In this document: piece after piece, positions 1 through 7,070 of the stretch
Layout of the letters: every line of letters starts with the position of its first letter
Numbering within the stretch: the first letter of the stretch is position 1
Source: JAAYYF01 sp040255585
GTDB taxonomy: Bacteria; Deinococcota; Deinococci; Deinococcales; Trueperaceae
Direction of reading: 5' to 3'
Length of the DNA: 21,177 bases
Assembly (NCBI GenBank): GCA_040255585.1
Contig: JBDZVI010000055.1
Coordinates: forward strand, 1 to 21,177
Program-made: the position numbers and the translations under genes
The notes under the pieces: generated by a model
Databases searched by the model: none
The model's input: only the letters and a program-made list of their open reading frames with translations
What the model was told of the DNA's origin: nothing

Positions 1-276
1 GTCCAGGTACGCGACCAAGCCCGTGGTGTGGGTGGCCTCGGCGTGGCCGCAGGCTGTCTGTTGCCTTAGGAGGGCGGTCCGTTCGGCACGCGGCGTCGTG
101 CGCCACTCGGTGCGCTGTAGCTTGAACCACTGGCACTGGCATCCGGCGGCGTCTCCGCCTTCGCGGAAGACCGTCTGCAGGTCGTCCCATGACGCCTCGT
201 TGGCCGGCAGGACGGTCACCGTCGCGTCGCGCGTGGTCGTTGCATCCGTACGCGGCTTGCGTTCAGTCGTGGACAT
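1..276 (-). CDS. GNAT-family N-acetyltransferase, 3' end beyond window
   Basis: The reading frame is open from ATG at 276 to the left edge, giving 92 visible codons with no stop, so the C-terminal half is missing. The visible part has a GxCQCQWFK segment near residue 53 and then ...TGLVAYLD at the edge. This resembles the N-terminal part of a GNAT subfamily common in actinobacteria and Deinococcota, in which a C-x-C-x-W-F stretch is followed by the G-L-V-A-Y strand. These enzymes transfer an acetyl group from acetyl-CoA; the acceptor cannot be told here, and the acetyl-CoA binding loop lies outside the window. A TAGGTT box ends 5 nt before the ATG, suggesting a leaderless transcript. It lies downstream of, and on the same strand as, a second GNAT gene (349-741). 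Family assignment is fairly sure; the substrate is unknown. Confidence 0.72.
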   Translation of the reverse strand, partial: MSTTERKPRTDATTTRDATVTVLPANEASWDDLQTVFREGGDAAGCQCQWFKLQRTEWRTTPRAERTALLRQQTACGHAEATHTTGLVAYLD

Positions 277-281
277 GGCAC

Positions 282-287
282 AACCTA
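282..287 (-). promoter_or_regulatory. Candidate leaderless -10 box (TAGGTT) of the partial GNAT gene
   Basis: TAGGTT on the minus strand ends 5 nt before the ATG at 276. A TANNNT hexamer just upstream of the start codon is the known leaderless promoter layout of Deinococcus. No convincing -35 is seen. Confidence 0.35.
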
Positions 288-348
288 GCACCACTTACGA
301 CGCCGGGCGCTGCGGATGGCACTGCCAGCTGTAGTGAGTGTGCCGCTC

Positions 349-741
349 TCAGATCAACCTTCGAAGCCCTGACGTCGTCGCCCGGAACCCACAGACGTCC
401 ACATAAAAGCCCGCTAGTCGCGGCTCGAAATCGACGTGCAGCCAGTGACACCCGCGGGCGCGGGCCTCGGTTGCCGCTATCTCGATCAGCTGTTTGCCGA
501 TCCCCCTGCCCTGCATCTCGGGCGACACGACGGTGTCGAGGACGACGGCGTGCGCACCCCCGTCGCCTATGACGTTCACGAACCCGACGATGTCCTCGGC
601 CTCGGTCGCGCTGACCCAGAAGAGGCTGTAGCGGCTTAGTCGCTCACGCCAGGGAACGACAGCCGTCGAATCCGAGCCGAAGGCACGGTGATGCAAACGC
701 GATAGGGCGGTGTCATCGACTGCGGCGGATAAGTGAAACAT
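349..741 (-). CDS. GNAT-family N-acetyltransferase
   Basis: A complete 130-residue protein, a normal length for a minimal single-domain GNAT enzyme. The acetyl-CoA binding motif A is clear: strand VVLDTVVSPEMQ, then Q-G-R-G-I-G at residues 77-82 (Q/R-x-x-G-x-G/A), followed by the helix KQLIEIAATEARARG. A strand HWLHVDFEP and the typical C-terminal motif GFYVDVCGF (residues 111-119, the F-Y...G-F pattern of GNATs) complete the fold. It acetylates an unknown small molecule or protein amine in the cytoplasm. It is transcribed on its own or with the partial GNAT gene 72 nt downstream. A perfect 13-bp palindrome lies 30 nt upstream and may control it. No good Shine-Dalgarno site sits at normal distance from the ATG; a GGAGG lies too far upstream, so the start is likely but not certain. 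Confidence 0.85.
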   Translation of the reverse strand: MFHLSAAVDDTALSRLHHRAFGSDSTAVVPWRERLSRYSLFWVSATEAEDIVGFVNVIGDGGAHAVVLDTVVSPEMQGRGIGKQLIEIAATEARARGCHWLHVDFEPRLAGFYVDVCGFRATTSGLRRLI

Positions 742-770
742 GACAGCTATGCGCGGTGCCTCCGGTTCAC

Positions 771-783
771 GATTACAGTAATC
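771..783. promoter_or_regulatory. Perfect 13-bp palindrome, candidate operator of the GNAT gene
   Basis: GATTACAGTAATC is a perfect inverted repeat with 6-bp arms and one central base, AT-rich within GC-rich DNA. It lies 30 nt upstream of the GNAT start at 741. Weak promoter-like hexamers overlap it on both strands, for instance TACAAT at 794-799 on the plus strand. An operator is inferred; the regulator is unknown. Confidence 0.4.
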
Positions 784-822
784 GACACCCCGCTACAATG
801 CCCCATAAGCACACCAGGCCGA

Positions 823-845
823 GTGCGCAGGCTCTTCCTGCGCGC
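823..845 (-). terminator. GC-rich hairpin downstream of the siderophore operon
   Basis: GCGCAGG (825-831) and CCTGCGC (837-843) form a perfect 7-bp stem with a 5-nt loop, extendable by a G-U and a G-C pair. It lies about 115 nt after the last gene of the minus-strand siderophore operon and has no T-run, so a terminator role is only possible. The rest of 742-959 holds no gene that I can support. Confidence 0.25.
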
Positions 846-959
846 CGACCGCACCGTGAAAGGCCGGACCGATGGAGAACAGTACCTCGGGTAGAGGGCG
901 CTGGCGACCGCGCTCGGGTTGCAGGTCGGCTGAGCCGCGCTTGACGACGCCGGCCGGCT

Positions 960-2234
960 TCAGTTCCGCTCTGCCGGAGTGTCCTTGCCGCTCCGCATCC
1001 CCGCCCACTGCGGCAACAGCCCGGGCAACGTGGTGGTCAAGAAGTAGGCCGTTCCTCCGATCAGCAGCGCCTTCACCAACCCGAAGCCCGTCGCGAGCGC
1101 CCCGCCGACCAGGCCCCCGAACGGCTGGCCGGCCCACGAGATCGCGGTCCCGAGCCCACGCACGGTGCCGAGCATGTTGCGGGGGATGCGCTCGAACTGC
1201 AACGCGCCGATGATCGGGTTCAGGAAGCCGCTGCCCAACCCGGCGATCAGGTAGGTGCCGAGTATGGCGGGGACCCCGGCCCCGAGCGCCAACACCAGGA
1301 AGCGGGGCGCGCCGGCGAGGAAGAACCCGCCCAGGTACACGAGCCGGCGGGGGAGGCGGTGACCCCACGCGGCCGCGACGAGGCTCGACGCGATGGAGGC
1401 GCCGCTCAGCACGGCGGCGAGCAGGCCGAGGAACTCCGGTCCGAGGTCGCGGTCCATGACCCACAAGGGCATCAGGATCGAGAACATGGCGCCGTCGAGC
1501 AGGTTGGTGATGGCGACCATGCAGTAGATCGCGAGGAGCAGGGAATCGCCGCGGATGAAGTCGAACCCTTGCTTGAGCCGTGCGAAGTAGCCGACCGCCG
1601 GGCGAGCGTCGGTGCCCGCGTCCTCGCCCCTCGAGTCGGGCAGCGCGAGGGCCGTGAGGCCGGCGCTCACGGCGGCGAGCACGGCCGTAACGGCCAAGGT
1701 GCCGGATCCGCCCCATGCGCCGATGAGCACCCCGCCGATGGCGGGCCCCAGAGTCCACGCTGTCCGCTGCACGGTGCTCAGGAGGCCGGTCGTCCGCTCG
1801 AGCGGCACGCCGGCCCGACTTGTGACGTCGGGCACGAACACGCTCTTGGCGGAGTTGGCGGGGCCTTCGGCCGCGCCGACGACGGCCAGCAGGATCATCA
1901 GGAGAGGCAGGCTCAGGGCGCTCGACGCGTGTAGTAGCGGGATCGTCCCCATGGCTACGGCGATCACCACGTCGCCCAACACGCTTATGCGCTTCGGACC
2001 GACCCGGTCGATCAGGGGCCCCGACAGGGCCTGGGCCAGCACGTACGGCGCCATCTGCGCGAACACCACCAGGCCGGTCTGTAAGGCACTGCCGGTCGTG
2101 CTCAGGACGAACCATGGAACGGCCAGCGAGGCTAGCGCCGTGCCTGTCCAGGCGAGGCCGTTGGCGGTCAGCAGCGCTGTCAGGCCACGCCAGCGGTTAG
2201 GTGCCGGTCCGGTCGCCCGTATGGGGGTAGGCAT
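960..2234 (-). CDS. MFS transporter, siderophore-exporter-like (EntS/MFS_3 type)
   Basis: A 424-residue major facilitator superfamily protein with about 12 hydrophobic segments, the usual length. The loop 2-3 signature GPLIDRVGPKR (residues 72-82, G-x3-D-R-x-G-x-K/R) is intact. The overall character, with a duplicated 6+6 helix layout and a central cytoplasmic loop around residues 200-220, fits the MFS_3 group that includes the enterobactin exporter EntS and macrolide efflux proteins. It is the last gene of the iron-siderophore operon, starting 12 nt after the ATPase stop, so I infer that it exports a siderophore or moves the ferric complex or free ligand across the inner membrane. No siderophore biosynthesis genes are in the window. 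Drug efflux is the main alternative. MFS membership is certain; the substrate is inferred from context. Confidence 0.86.
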   Translation of the reverse strand: MPTPIRATGPAPNRWRGLTALLTANGLAWTGTALASLAVPWFVLSTTGSALQTGLVVFAQMAPYVLAQALSGPLIDRVGPKRISVLGDVVIAVAMGTIPLLHASSALSLPLLMILLAVVGAAEGPANSAKSVFVPDVTSRAGVPLERTTGLLSTVQRTAWTLGPAIGGVLIGAWGGSGTLAVTAVLAAVSAGLTALALPDSRGEDAGTDARPAVGYFARLKQGFDFIRGDSLLLAIYCMVAITNLLDGAMFSILMPLWVMDRDLGPEFLGLLAAVLSGASIASSLVAAAWGHRLPRRLVYLGGFFLAGAPRFLVLALGAGVPAILGTYLIAGLGSGFLNPIIGALQFERIPRNMLGTVRGLGTAISWAGQPFGGLVGGALATGFGLVKALLIGGTAYFLTTTLPGLLPQWAGMRSGKDTPAERN

Positions 2235-2246
2235 GTGACGCCCAGC

Positions 2247-3068
2247 CTACCCGACGGGTAGGCAGAGCAGGCCGCCGGTCACCGGGTCCTCGATCAACCT
2301 GACCTCGATGCCGTACACGGTCCGTAGGTTGTCCGCCGTGAGCACTTCACGGGGCGGGCCCGACGCCACTACGCGGCCTTCGTGCAGGGCGACTACCCGG
2401 TGGGCGTAACGGCTCGCGTGGTTGATGTCGTGCAGCACGAGTACGACGGTCTTGCCGCGCTCGCGGTTGAGGCGCTCGAGCAGCGTAAGGACCTCGAACT
2501 GGTGGGCGAGGTCGAGCGACGTCGTGGGCTCGTCAAGGAGTAACAGCGGGCTGTCCTGCGCGAGCGCCAGCCCGATCCAGGCACGTTGACGTTGGCCGCC
2601 CGACAGGCTGCCGACTGGGCGGTGCGCGAGGTCCTCGAGGTTTGCCAGCGCGATGGCCTCGTCGACCTTGGCCTCGTCCTGCTTGCTCAACGGCCGCATG
2701 CCGCCCTGCCACGGGTGCCTGCCGTACCGGACCAGCTCCCGCACCTTGAGACCGTCGGGGGCTTGCGGTGCCTGCGGCAGGACGGCGAGCTGCTGCGCGA
2801 CCAACCTGGTGGGGAGGCGATGGATCGCCTGGCCGTCGAGGTAGACGGCGCCCGCGCTCGGCTTGAGGAGGCGCGCCATGTTCTTCAGTACTGTGCTTTT
2901 GCCGGAGCCGTTCGCGCCGATGATCGCGGTTATCCGGCCGGCCGGGATCTCGATGTCGAGCGCCTTCAGGACGAGGTCGTCGCGGTAGGTGAACGACAGC
3001 CCTTCCGCGCGCAACCCGCGCGCGACCGGCTCGCGGCCATCCGGCGCCGGCGAGTCTGGGCTCCTCAT
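2247..3068 (-). CDS. Iron-siderophore ABC transporter, ATP-binding protein (FecE/FepC type)
   Basis: A 273-residue ATPase that powers uptake through the two permeases encoded just upstream. All ABC motifs are present: Walker A GANGSGKST (51-59), Q-loop Gln99, signature LSGGQ (155-159), Walker B LLLLDEP (175-181), D-loop SLD and switch histidine in VLHDINH (His213). The tail EVRLIEDPVTGGLLCLPVG matches the short C-terminal extension seen in siderophore, haem and B12 ATPases. The start overlaps the permease stop by 4 nt (ATGA), indicating translational coupling. It acts at the cytoplasmic face of the inner membrane. Assignment to the iron/siderophore/cobalamin class is firm from the permeases; the exact ligand is not known. 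Confidence 0.93.
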   Translation of the reverse strand: MRSPDSPAPDGREPVARGLRAEGLSFTYRDDLVLKALDIEIPAGRITAIIGANGSGKSTVLKNMARLLKPSAGAVYLDGQAIHRLPTRLVAQQLAVLPQAPQAPDGLKVRELVRYGRHPWQGGMRPLSKQDEAKVDEAIALANLEDLAHRPVGSLSGGQRQRAWIGLALAQDSPLLLLDEPTTSLDLAHQFEVLTLLERLNRERGKTVVLVLHDINHASRYAHRVVALHEGRVVASGPPREVLTADNLRTVYGIEVRLIEDPVTGGLLCLPVG

Positions 3069-4060
3069 ATCTCACCCTCGCGTCCGGCACGCGCGAGCAG
3101 GTATAGGAAGTAGGGCGCGCCGATGGCGCCCACCACGATCCCGACGGGGAGCTCGACTGGTCGCAGCAGGTTACGTGCCACGATGTCGGCGCTCACCACC
3201 AGGAGCGCCCCGAGGCACGCTGCCAGGGGGAGCATCCGCCCATGCTGCGGTCCGACGAGCCGCCGCGCCAGGTGCGGCCCGAGCAGGCCGACGAACCCGA
3301 TGCCGCCGGCCAAGGCCACGCTGCTCCCGGCCAGCCCCACGGCCGCGAGCAGCAGCCAGGCGCGTTCGCCGCGCACGTCGACCCCGAGGCCGGTGGCGGC
3401 GCCGTCACCGAGCCCGAGGATGTCGAGCGGTCGCGAGCGCGCCCACAGTATGGGAAGCAAGACGATCAGCCAGGGCAGTAGGGAGAGGACCTGTTGCCAG
3501 TCGCGCCCCACCAGCGTCCCCGCGAGCCACGTCACGGCCTGATCGTAGAGCTTGCGGTCTAGGCGCATGGAGAGCACGAGCGTTACGGCGGACAGCCCGG
3601 CGTTCACCGCGATCCCCGCTAGCAGGAGCTGCGAGGGCAGCACCACGCCGTGCCGTCTGGCCGCGAGGAAGGTGACGGCGGCCGCGAGCCCGGCCCCCGC
3701 GAAGGCGACGACCGGTCTGATGCCGGGCGGAACGGCGAGACCGCGTTCCTGCAGGTAGATGAGCAGGATGACGGCGAGTCCTGCTCCTGCCGTGAGCCCG
3801 AGGATGCCGGGGTCGGCGAGCGAGTTGCGCGTGACACCTTGCAGGACTGCGCCGGCCGTCGCGAGCCCGATCCCGACGAGGACGGCCATCGTGAGGCGTG
3901 GCAGGCGGATCCGGTAGAGCACGAGCTCTTGGTTCGCATCGCCGCGCCCCGCGGCGGTCTGCAGGAGCTCGCCGGGCGTGATGCGGAACGACCCAAGGTT
4001 GAGGCTCAGCACGGTGGCGCCGAGCAGCAGCATGAGGACCAGGGCTAACGGGCGGGTCAT
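3065..4060 (-). CDS. Iron-siderophore ABC transporter permease (FecCD family)
   Basis: A 331-residue BtuC/FecCD-type permease. The family block RIRLPRLTMAVLVG appears at residues 50-63, then GAVLQGVTRNSLADPGILGL (70-89), and the ATPase-coupling region GGIGFVGLLGPHLARRLVG (252-270) and ELPVGIVVGAIGAPYFLYLL (303-322). Multiple hydrophobic helices run throughout. The reading frame stays open about 430 nt further upstream inside the neighbouring gene, but that extension is not FecCD-like. The ATG at 4060 shares one base with the upstream stop (TGATG), so that start is chosen. It pairs with the other permease to form a heterodimeric channel in the inner membrane. Function is confident at the family level. 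Confidence 0.92.
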   Translation of the reverse strand: MTRPLALVLMLLLGATVLSLNLGSFRITPGELLQTAAGRGDANQELVLYRIRLPRLTMAVLVGIGLATAGAVLQGVTRNSLADPGILGLTAGAGLAVILLIYLQERGLAVPPGIRPVVAFAGAGLAAAVTFLAARRHGVVLPSQLLLAGIAVNAGLSAVTLVLSMRLDRKLYDQAVTWLAGTLVGRDWQQVLSLLPWLIVLLPILWARSRPLDILGLGDGAATGLGVDVRGERAWLLLAAVGLAGSSVALAGGIGFVGLLGPHLARRLVGPQHGRMLPLAACLGALLVVSADIVARNLLRPVELPVGIVVGAIGAPYFLYLLARAGREGEI

Positions 4061-5073
4061 CACAACCCCTGGTCGCCGCGGCGGGCTAGGTAGATGAAGA
4101 ACGGCACGCCGATCAGCGCGGTGATGAGGCCGACTGGGAGCTCGTAGGGTGGGTTGACCATCCTGGCGCCGAGGTCGGCCAGCACGAGTAGCAAGGCCCC
4201 GAATACGGCGGAGCCGGGGATGATCCACCGGTAGTCGACGCCGACCAAGAACCGCATCATGTGCGGCACGACTAGCCCGACGAAGCCGACGCCGCCGGCG
4301 AGCGCCACGGCGCCGCCCGCGAGGACGAGCGTGCAGAGGCTCGCTAGGAAGCGCAGCCGGCCGGTGCGTTGCCCGAGCCCGCGTGCGACGTCCTCGCCGA
4401 GGTTCAGGAGCGCCACGCCGGGTGCCAGCAGGATGGCAAGCGCCAACGCGCCGAGCGCCCAGGGCAGCATGAGGTCGAGTTGGGGCCACCGCACGCCCTG
4501 GACGCCGCCCGCCAGGTAGAAGAGTACGTCCTGCGCGATGCGGGTAGCATGCACGATCCCGTCGGCCAACGACCCTAGCAGGGCCGAGACGGCCGTGCCG
4601 GCGAGCGCGAGGCGCACGGGCGTGAGACCGCCACGCCCGCTACTGCCGAGCCCGTACACGAGCCCCACGCCGCAAGCGGCGCCAACGAACGACATGAGCA
4701 TCAGACCGGTGAAGCCTAACCCCGGCAGGAACGCGATACCGATGACGAGGAGGAGGCTGGCGCCGCCGTTCAGGCCCATTAGCGTCGGACTGGCGAGCGG
4801 GTTGCGGGTGAGTCCCTGCATCAGCGCGCCCGCTACTGCCAGGCTGGCGCCCACCACGGCGCTGGCGACCACCCTCGGCAGGCGGAACTCCTGGATGACC
4901 AGATGTTGACTGGAAGAGTGGTCGAAGGCGAAGACGGCCCGCCACACGGTACCCAGGTCGATGCCTGCCGCGCCGACGGACACGGACCAGACGAGCGCGG
5001 CCACAAGGGCGACGGCCCCGGCGAGGAGCACCACGCCAGGGCCAAAGACGTTGCCTCGGATCCTGCCTAGCAA
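4060..5073 (-). CDS. Iron-siderophore ABC transporter permease (FecCD family)
   Basis: A 337-residue permease, partner of the gene at 3065-4060. It shows EFRLPRVVASAVVGASLAV followed by G-A-L-M-Q-G-L-T-R-N-P-L-A-S-P, and the C-terminal coupling segment AGGVGFVGLVVPHMMRFLVG, then YELPVGLITALIGVPFFIYL. About nine to ten membrane helices are apparent. The start is TTG at 5073, 12 nt after the binding-protein stop, with no obvious Shine-Dalgarno site; GTG codons in the first membrane helix are alternatives. Two distinct permease genes rather than one imply a heterodimer, as in FecCD and FepDG. The order binding protein, permease, permease, ATPase is classic for ferric siderophore uptake. Confidence 0.92.
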   Translation of the reverse strand: MLGRIRGNVFGPGVVLLAGAVALVAALVWSVSVGAAGIDLGTVWRAVFAFDHSSSQHLVIQEFRLPRVVASAVVGASLAVAGALMQGLTRNPLASPTLMGLNGGASLLLVIGIAFLPGLGFTGLMLMSFVGAACGVGLVYGLGSSGRGGLTPVRLALAGTAVSALLGSLADGIVHATRIAQDVLFYLAGGVQGVRWPQLDLMLPWALGALALAILLAPGVALLNLGEDVARGLGQRTGRLRFLASLCTLVLAGGAVALAGGVGFVGLVVPHMMRFLVGVDYRWIIPGSAVFGALLLVLADLGARMVNPPYELPVGLITALIGVPFFIYLARRGDQGL

Positions 5074-5085
5074 GCGCGACGCGGC

Positions 5086-6027
5086 TTAGCGGAGGGCGCC
5101 ACCGAGGAGGAGTTGCTCGACGTCCGACACGATGGCGCCGAAGCTGATCGGGCCCGTCGAACGGTTCCACGGCTCCATGTTCACGCGGTACACGTGGCCG
5201 GCCTGCACGGCGGGGAGACCCTGCCAGAGGGCGGTGGCCTCCAGGCCGGCCTGTCTCGCCTCGTCCTCGACCATCAGGAAGATGTGGTCAGCGGTGAGCT
5301 CGGGGATGATCTCGTTGGATATGGTCTCGTGCTCCTTGTCGAGTGGCACGAGGGGGTGCGGGGTGAGACCCAGGTCGCTGTACAGCACGGGGCCGGAGCG
5401 GCGCGAGCCGCCGTAGACGCGGATGTCCTTCTCCCTGACGCGCAGCACGAGCACGGTCTCGCCGGGAAGCTCGGCGGCGAGGCTGGCCTTGACCCGCTCG
5501 GCCTCCGAGTCGTAGGCCGCGACGGCGGCGTCGGCTTCCACCTGCATGCCAAGCGCGGCGCCCAAGGCGGAGAACCACTCGCGCCACTCCGCTTCCGGCT
5601 CGTCGAGGAGGACGGTAGGCGCGATGGCCGTGAGCAGGTCGTAGAACTCCCCGTGCACGTCTGCCTGACCGAGGATCAGGTCGGGCTTGAGCGCCAGGAT
5701 GGCCTCGAAGTCGGGGCTATCCGACTCGCCTATGGTGGCGACGTCGGCCAGGCCATCGGCCAACTGGTCCGGCAGCCCGGTCGGCCTTACGGTCGCGCCG
5801 ACGGGCGGATGACCGAAGGCGACGAGCGCCTCCGAGAAGATGTTGTGGAGCGAGACGATGCGTTGCGGGCTGGTGGGCACGACGGTCTCGCCGAGGCCAT
5901 GCCGGACGGTGCGTCCCTCCGGGGTCTCGCCGACCACGACGGCGGTTTGCGCGAACGCGGCCCCGGCCGCGAAGAGGGAGAAGATGAGCAGCGCTAGGGA
6001 CCGGCCCAAAGACGTACGGAGATGCAT
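5086..6027 (-). CDS. Periplasmic iron-siderophore binding protein (FecB/FhuD type)
   Basis: A 313-residue class III substrate-binding protein. The signal peptide covers residues 1-26, with a hydrophobic core LALLIFSLFAAGAA and cleavage expected at AFA-Q. No lipobox is present, so a soluble periplasmic protein is expected. Typical landmarks follow: PQRIVSLHNIFSEALVAFG, LKPDLILG, a substrate-contact strand KDIRVYGGSRRSGPVLYSDLG, and the C-terminal VYRVNMEPWNRSTGPISFG. These resemble siderophore-binding rather than B12-binding members. A strong Shine-Dalgarno AAGGAG lies 8 nt before the ATG. It is the first gene of the operon, and the candidate operator at 6108-6138 lies about 80 nt upstream. 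The exact ligand (catecholate, hydroxamate, citrate) cannot be read from sequence. Confidence 0.92.
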   Translation of the reverse strand: MHLRTSLGRSLALLIFSLFAAGAAFAQTAVVVGETPEGRTVRHGLGETVVPTSPQRIVSLHNIFSEALVAFGHPPVGATVRPTGLPDQLADGLADVATIGESDSPDFEAILALKPDLILGQADVHGEFYDLLTAIAPTVLLDEPEAEWREWFSALGAALGMQVEADAAVAAYDSEAERVKASLAAELPGETVLVLRVREKDIRVYGGSRRSGPVLYSDLGLTPHPLVPLDKEHETISNEIIPELTADHIFLMVEDEARQAGLEATALWQGLPAVQAGHVYRVNMEPWNRSTGPISFGAIVSDVEQLLLGGALR

Positions 6028-6107
6028 CGGCTTGGCTCCTTCTGAGGAGCGCGGCCGTCCGGTCGCTCTCCTGATGGGCTGCGGTGGAGACCACCACGTG
6101 AGGAGCG

Positions 6108-6138
6108 ACTATAACCGAGTAATTTGCTCAAGTATAGT
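6108..6138 (-). promoter_or_regulatory. 31-bp inverted repeat, candidate operator/promoter of the siderophore operon
   Basis: The outer arms ACTATA (6108-6113) and TATAGT (6133-6138) are perfectly complementary. Inner GAG (6117-6119) and CTC (6127-6129), plus AA/TT around the centre at 6123, also pair, giving 11 of 15 position pairs matched. The site is strikingly AT-rich for this genome. On the minus strand it includes TATAGT, a plausible -10, so a bound repressor would block transcription of 6027-960. The layout fits an iron-dependent repressor (Fur or DtxR/IdeR class), but the sequence is not a textbook box of either. The palindrome is seen; its role is inferred. Confidence 0.55.
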
Positions 6139-6179
6139 GCCGATGCCCAACACGATCGGGAATGGCGAACCGGGTTCGG

Positions 6180-7070
6180 CTACCTTCTACCCCTCAACTG
6201 CGGGTCGAGCGCGTCGCGCAGGCCGTCGCCGAGTAGGTTGAAACCTACGACCGCCAGGAATATGGCCAACCCCGGGAATGTCGTCACCGACGGTTGCGAG
6301 AAGATGTAGTTGCGGCCTTCGCCGAGCATGGCGCCCCACTCCGGCGTCGGCGGCTGCACGCCGAGGCCGAGGAAGCCGAGCCCGGCGGCCGTGAGGATGG
6401 TGGCGCCCATGCTCAGGGTGGCCTGGACGATGACCGGCGCGAGGGCGTTCGGGAGGACGTGGCGCCAGAGCACGCGCCGGTGGGGCACACCGAGCGCCAT
6501 GGAAGCCTCGATGTAGGTCACCTCGCGGATGGAGAGAACGGAGCTGCGCACCAGCCTGGCGAACCGCGGGATCGTGCTGATGCCGACCGCCACGATCACG
6601 TTGGTGAGGCCCACGCCGAGCAGCGCGACGAGGGTGAGGGCCAGCAGGAAGGTGGTGAACGAGAGCATGAGGTCCATCACGCGCTGGATGACGAAGTCGA
6701 GCGTGCCGCGGTAGTAGCCGGAGATCACTCCGAGGGGCACCCCCACGGCCAAGCCGACGCTCACGGCGAACGCCCCGATGAAGAGCGTCAGGCGCGCACC
6801 GAACAGCAGCCGGGCGAGGATGTCGCGGCCCAACTGGTCCGTGCCGAGAGGGTGCGCCGCTGACGGCGCCTTCAGGACTTCCCGCAGGTTCTGTTTGACG
6901 GGGTCGTAGTCGGTGAGAACGGGGGCGAGGAGCGCCGCCGCGAGCAGGAGGACCACGATGACGAGGCCCACCAGCGCGCTGGGGCTCCGCAGCAACCGCT
7001 TGAACGTGCCGGCGCCGACGGTCACGCCGGCCCTGACCTCATCGAACCGTGTCACCGACGCCCTAGCCAT
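6180..7070 (-). CDS. ABC transporter permease, oligopeptide/dipeptide/nickel type (DppC-like)
   Basis: A 296-residue BPD_transp_1 permease. The N-terminal OppC-type helix (LVGLVIVVLLLAAALLAPVL) is followed by HPLGTDQLGRDILARLLFG, a hallmark of DppC/OppC. The cytoplasmic EAA loop is EASMALGVPHRRVLWRHVLP, which docks with the ATPase, and the tail LGDGLRDALDPQL is typical. The ATG at 7070 lies inside the end of the DppB-like gene (8-nt overlap), so translation is probably coupled. It forms the channel with the DppB-like protein. No ATPase gene follows; the transcript ends about 40 nt before the siderophore promoter. Peptide, nickel and oligosaccharide subfamilies cannot be separated from the permease alone. 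Confidence 0.93.
   Translation of the reverse strand: MARASVTRFDEVRAGVTVGAGTFKRLLRSPSALVGLVIVVLLLAAALLAPVLTDYDPVKQNLREVLKAPSAAHPLGTDQLGRDILARLLFGARLTLFIGAFAVSVGLAVGVPLGVISGYYRGTLDFVIQRVMDLMLSFTTFLLALTLVALLGVGLTNVIVAVGISTIPRFARLVRSSVLSIREVTYIEASMALGVPHRRVLWRHVLPNALAPVIVQATLSMGATILTAAGLGFLGLGVQPPTPEWGAMLGEGRNYIFSQPSVTTFPGLAIFLAVVGFNLLGDGLRDALDPQLRGRR

Noticed and set aside
756..944. A 62-codon open frame on the plus strand in the 742-959 gap, with TACAAT just before an internal ATG
   Set aside because: The product is Arg/Pro-rich without similarity to anything I know, and there is no ribosome-binding site. The -10-like box alone is not enough.
860..960. Possible tRNA or small structured RNA in the gap after the MFS gene
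   Set aside because: No acceptor stem, T-loop or anticodon arm could be assembled, and only one short hairpin nearby is convincing.
793..2115. A 440-codon open frame on the minus strand overlapping the MFS gene in another frame
   Set aside because: It has Arg/Gly/Pro-rich composition with no motif, and it is antiphase to a clear MFS protein. It is a shadow produced by high GC content.
4061..4489. Upstream in-frame extension of the second FecCD permease
   Set aside because: It would add over 140 Arg/Pro-rich residues inside the neighbouring permease gene. The ATG at 4060 gives the family's normal length.
5113..5997. A 294-codon open frame antisense to the siderophore-binding protein
   Set aside because: It lies fully opposite a well-supported gene, without a ribosome-binding site or recognisable domain.
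6166..6178. CGAACC-G-GGTTCG inverted repeat right after the DppC-like stop, considered as a terminator
   Set aside because: It has only 6-bp arms with a 1-nt centre and no U-run, too weak to call. The transcript end of this operon is therefore undefined.
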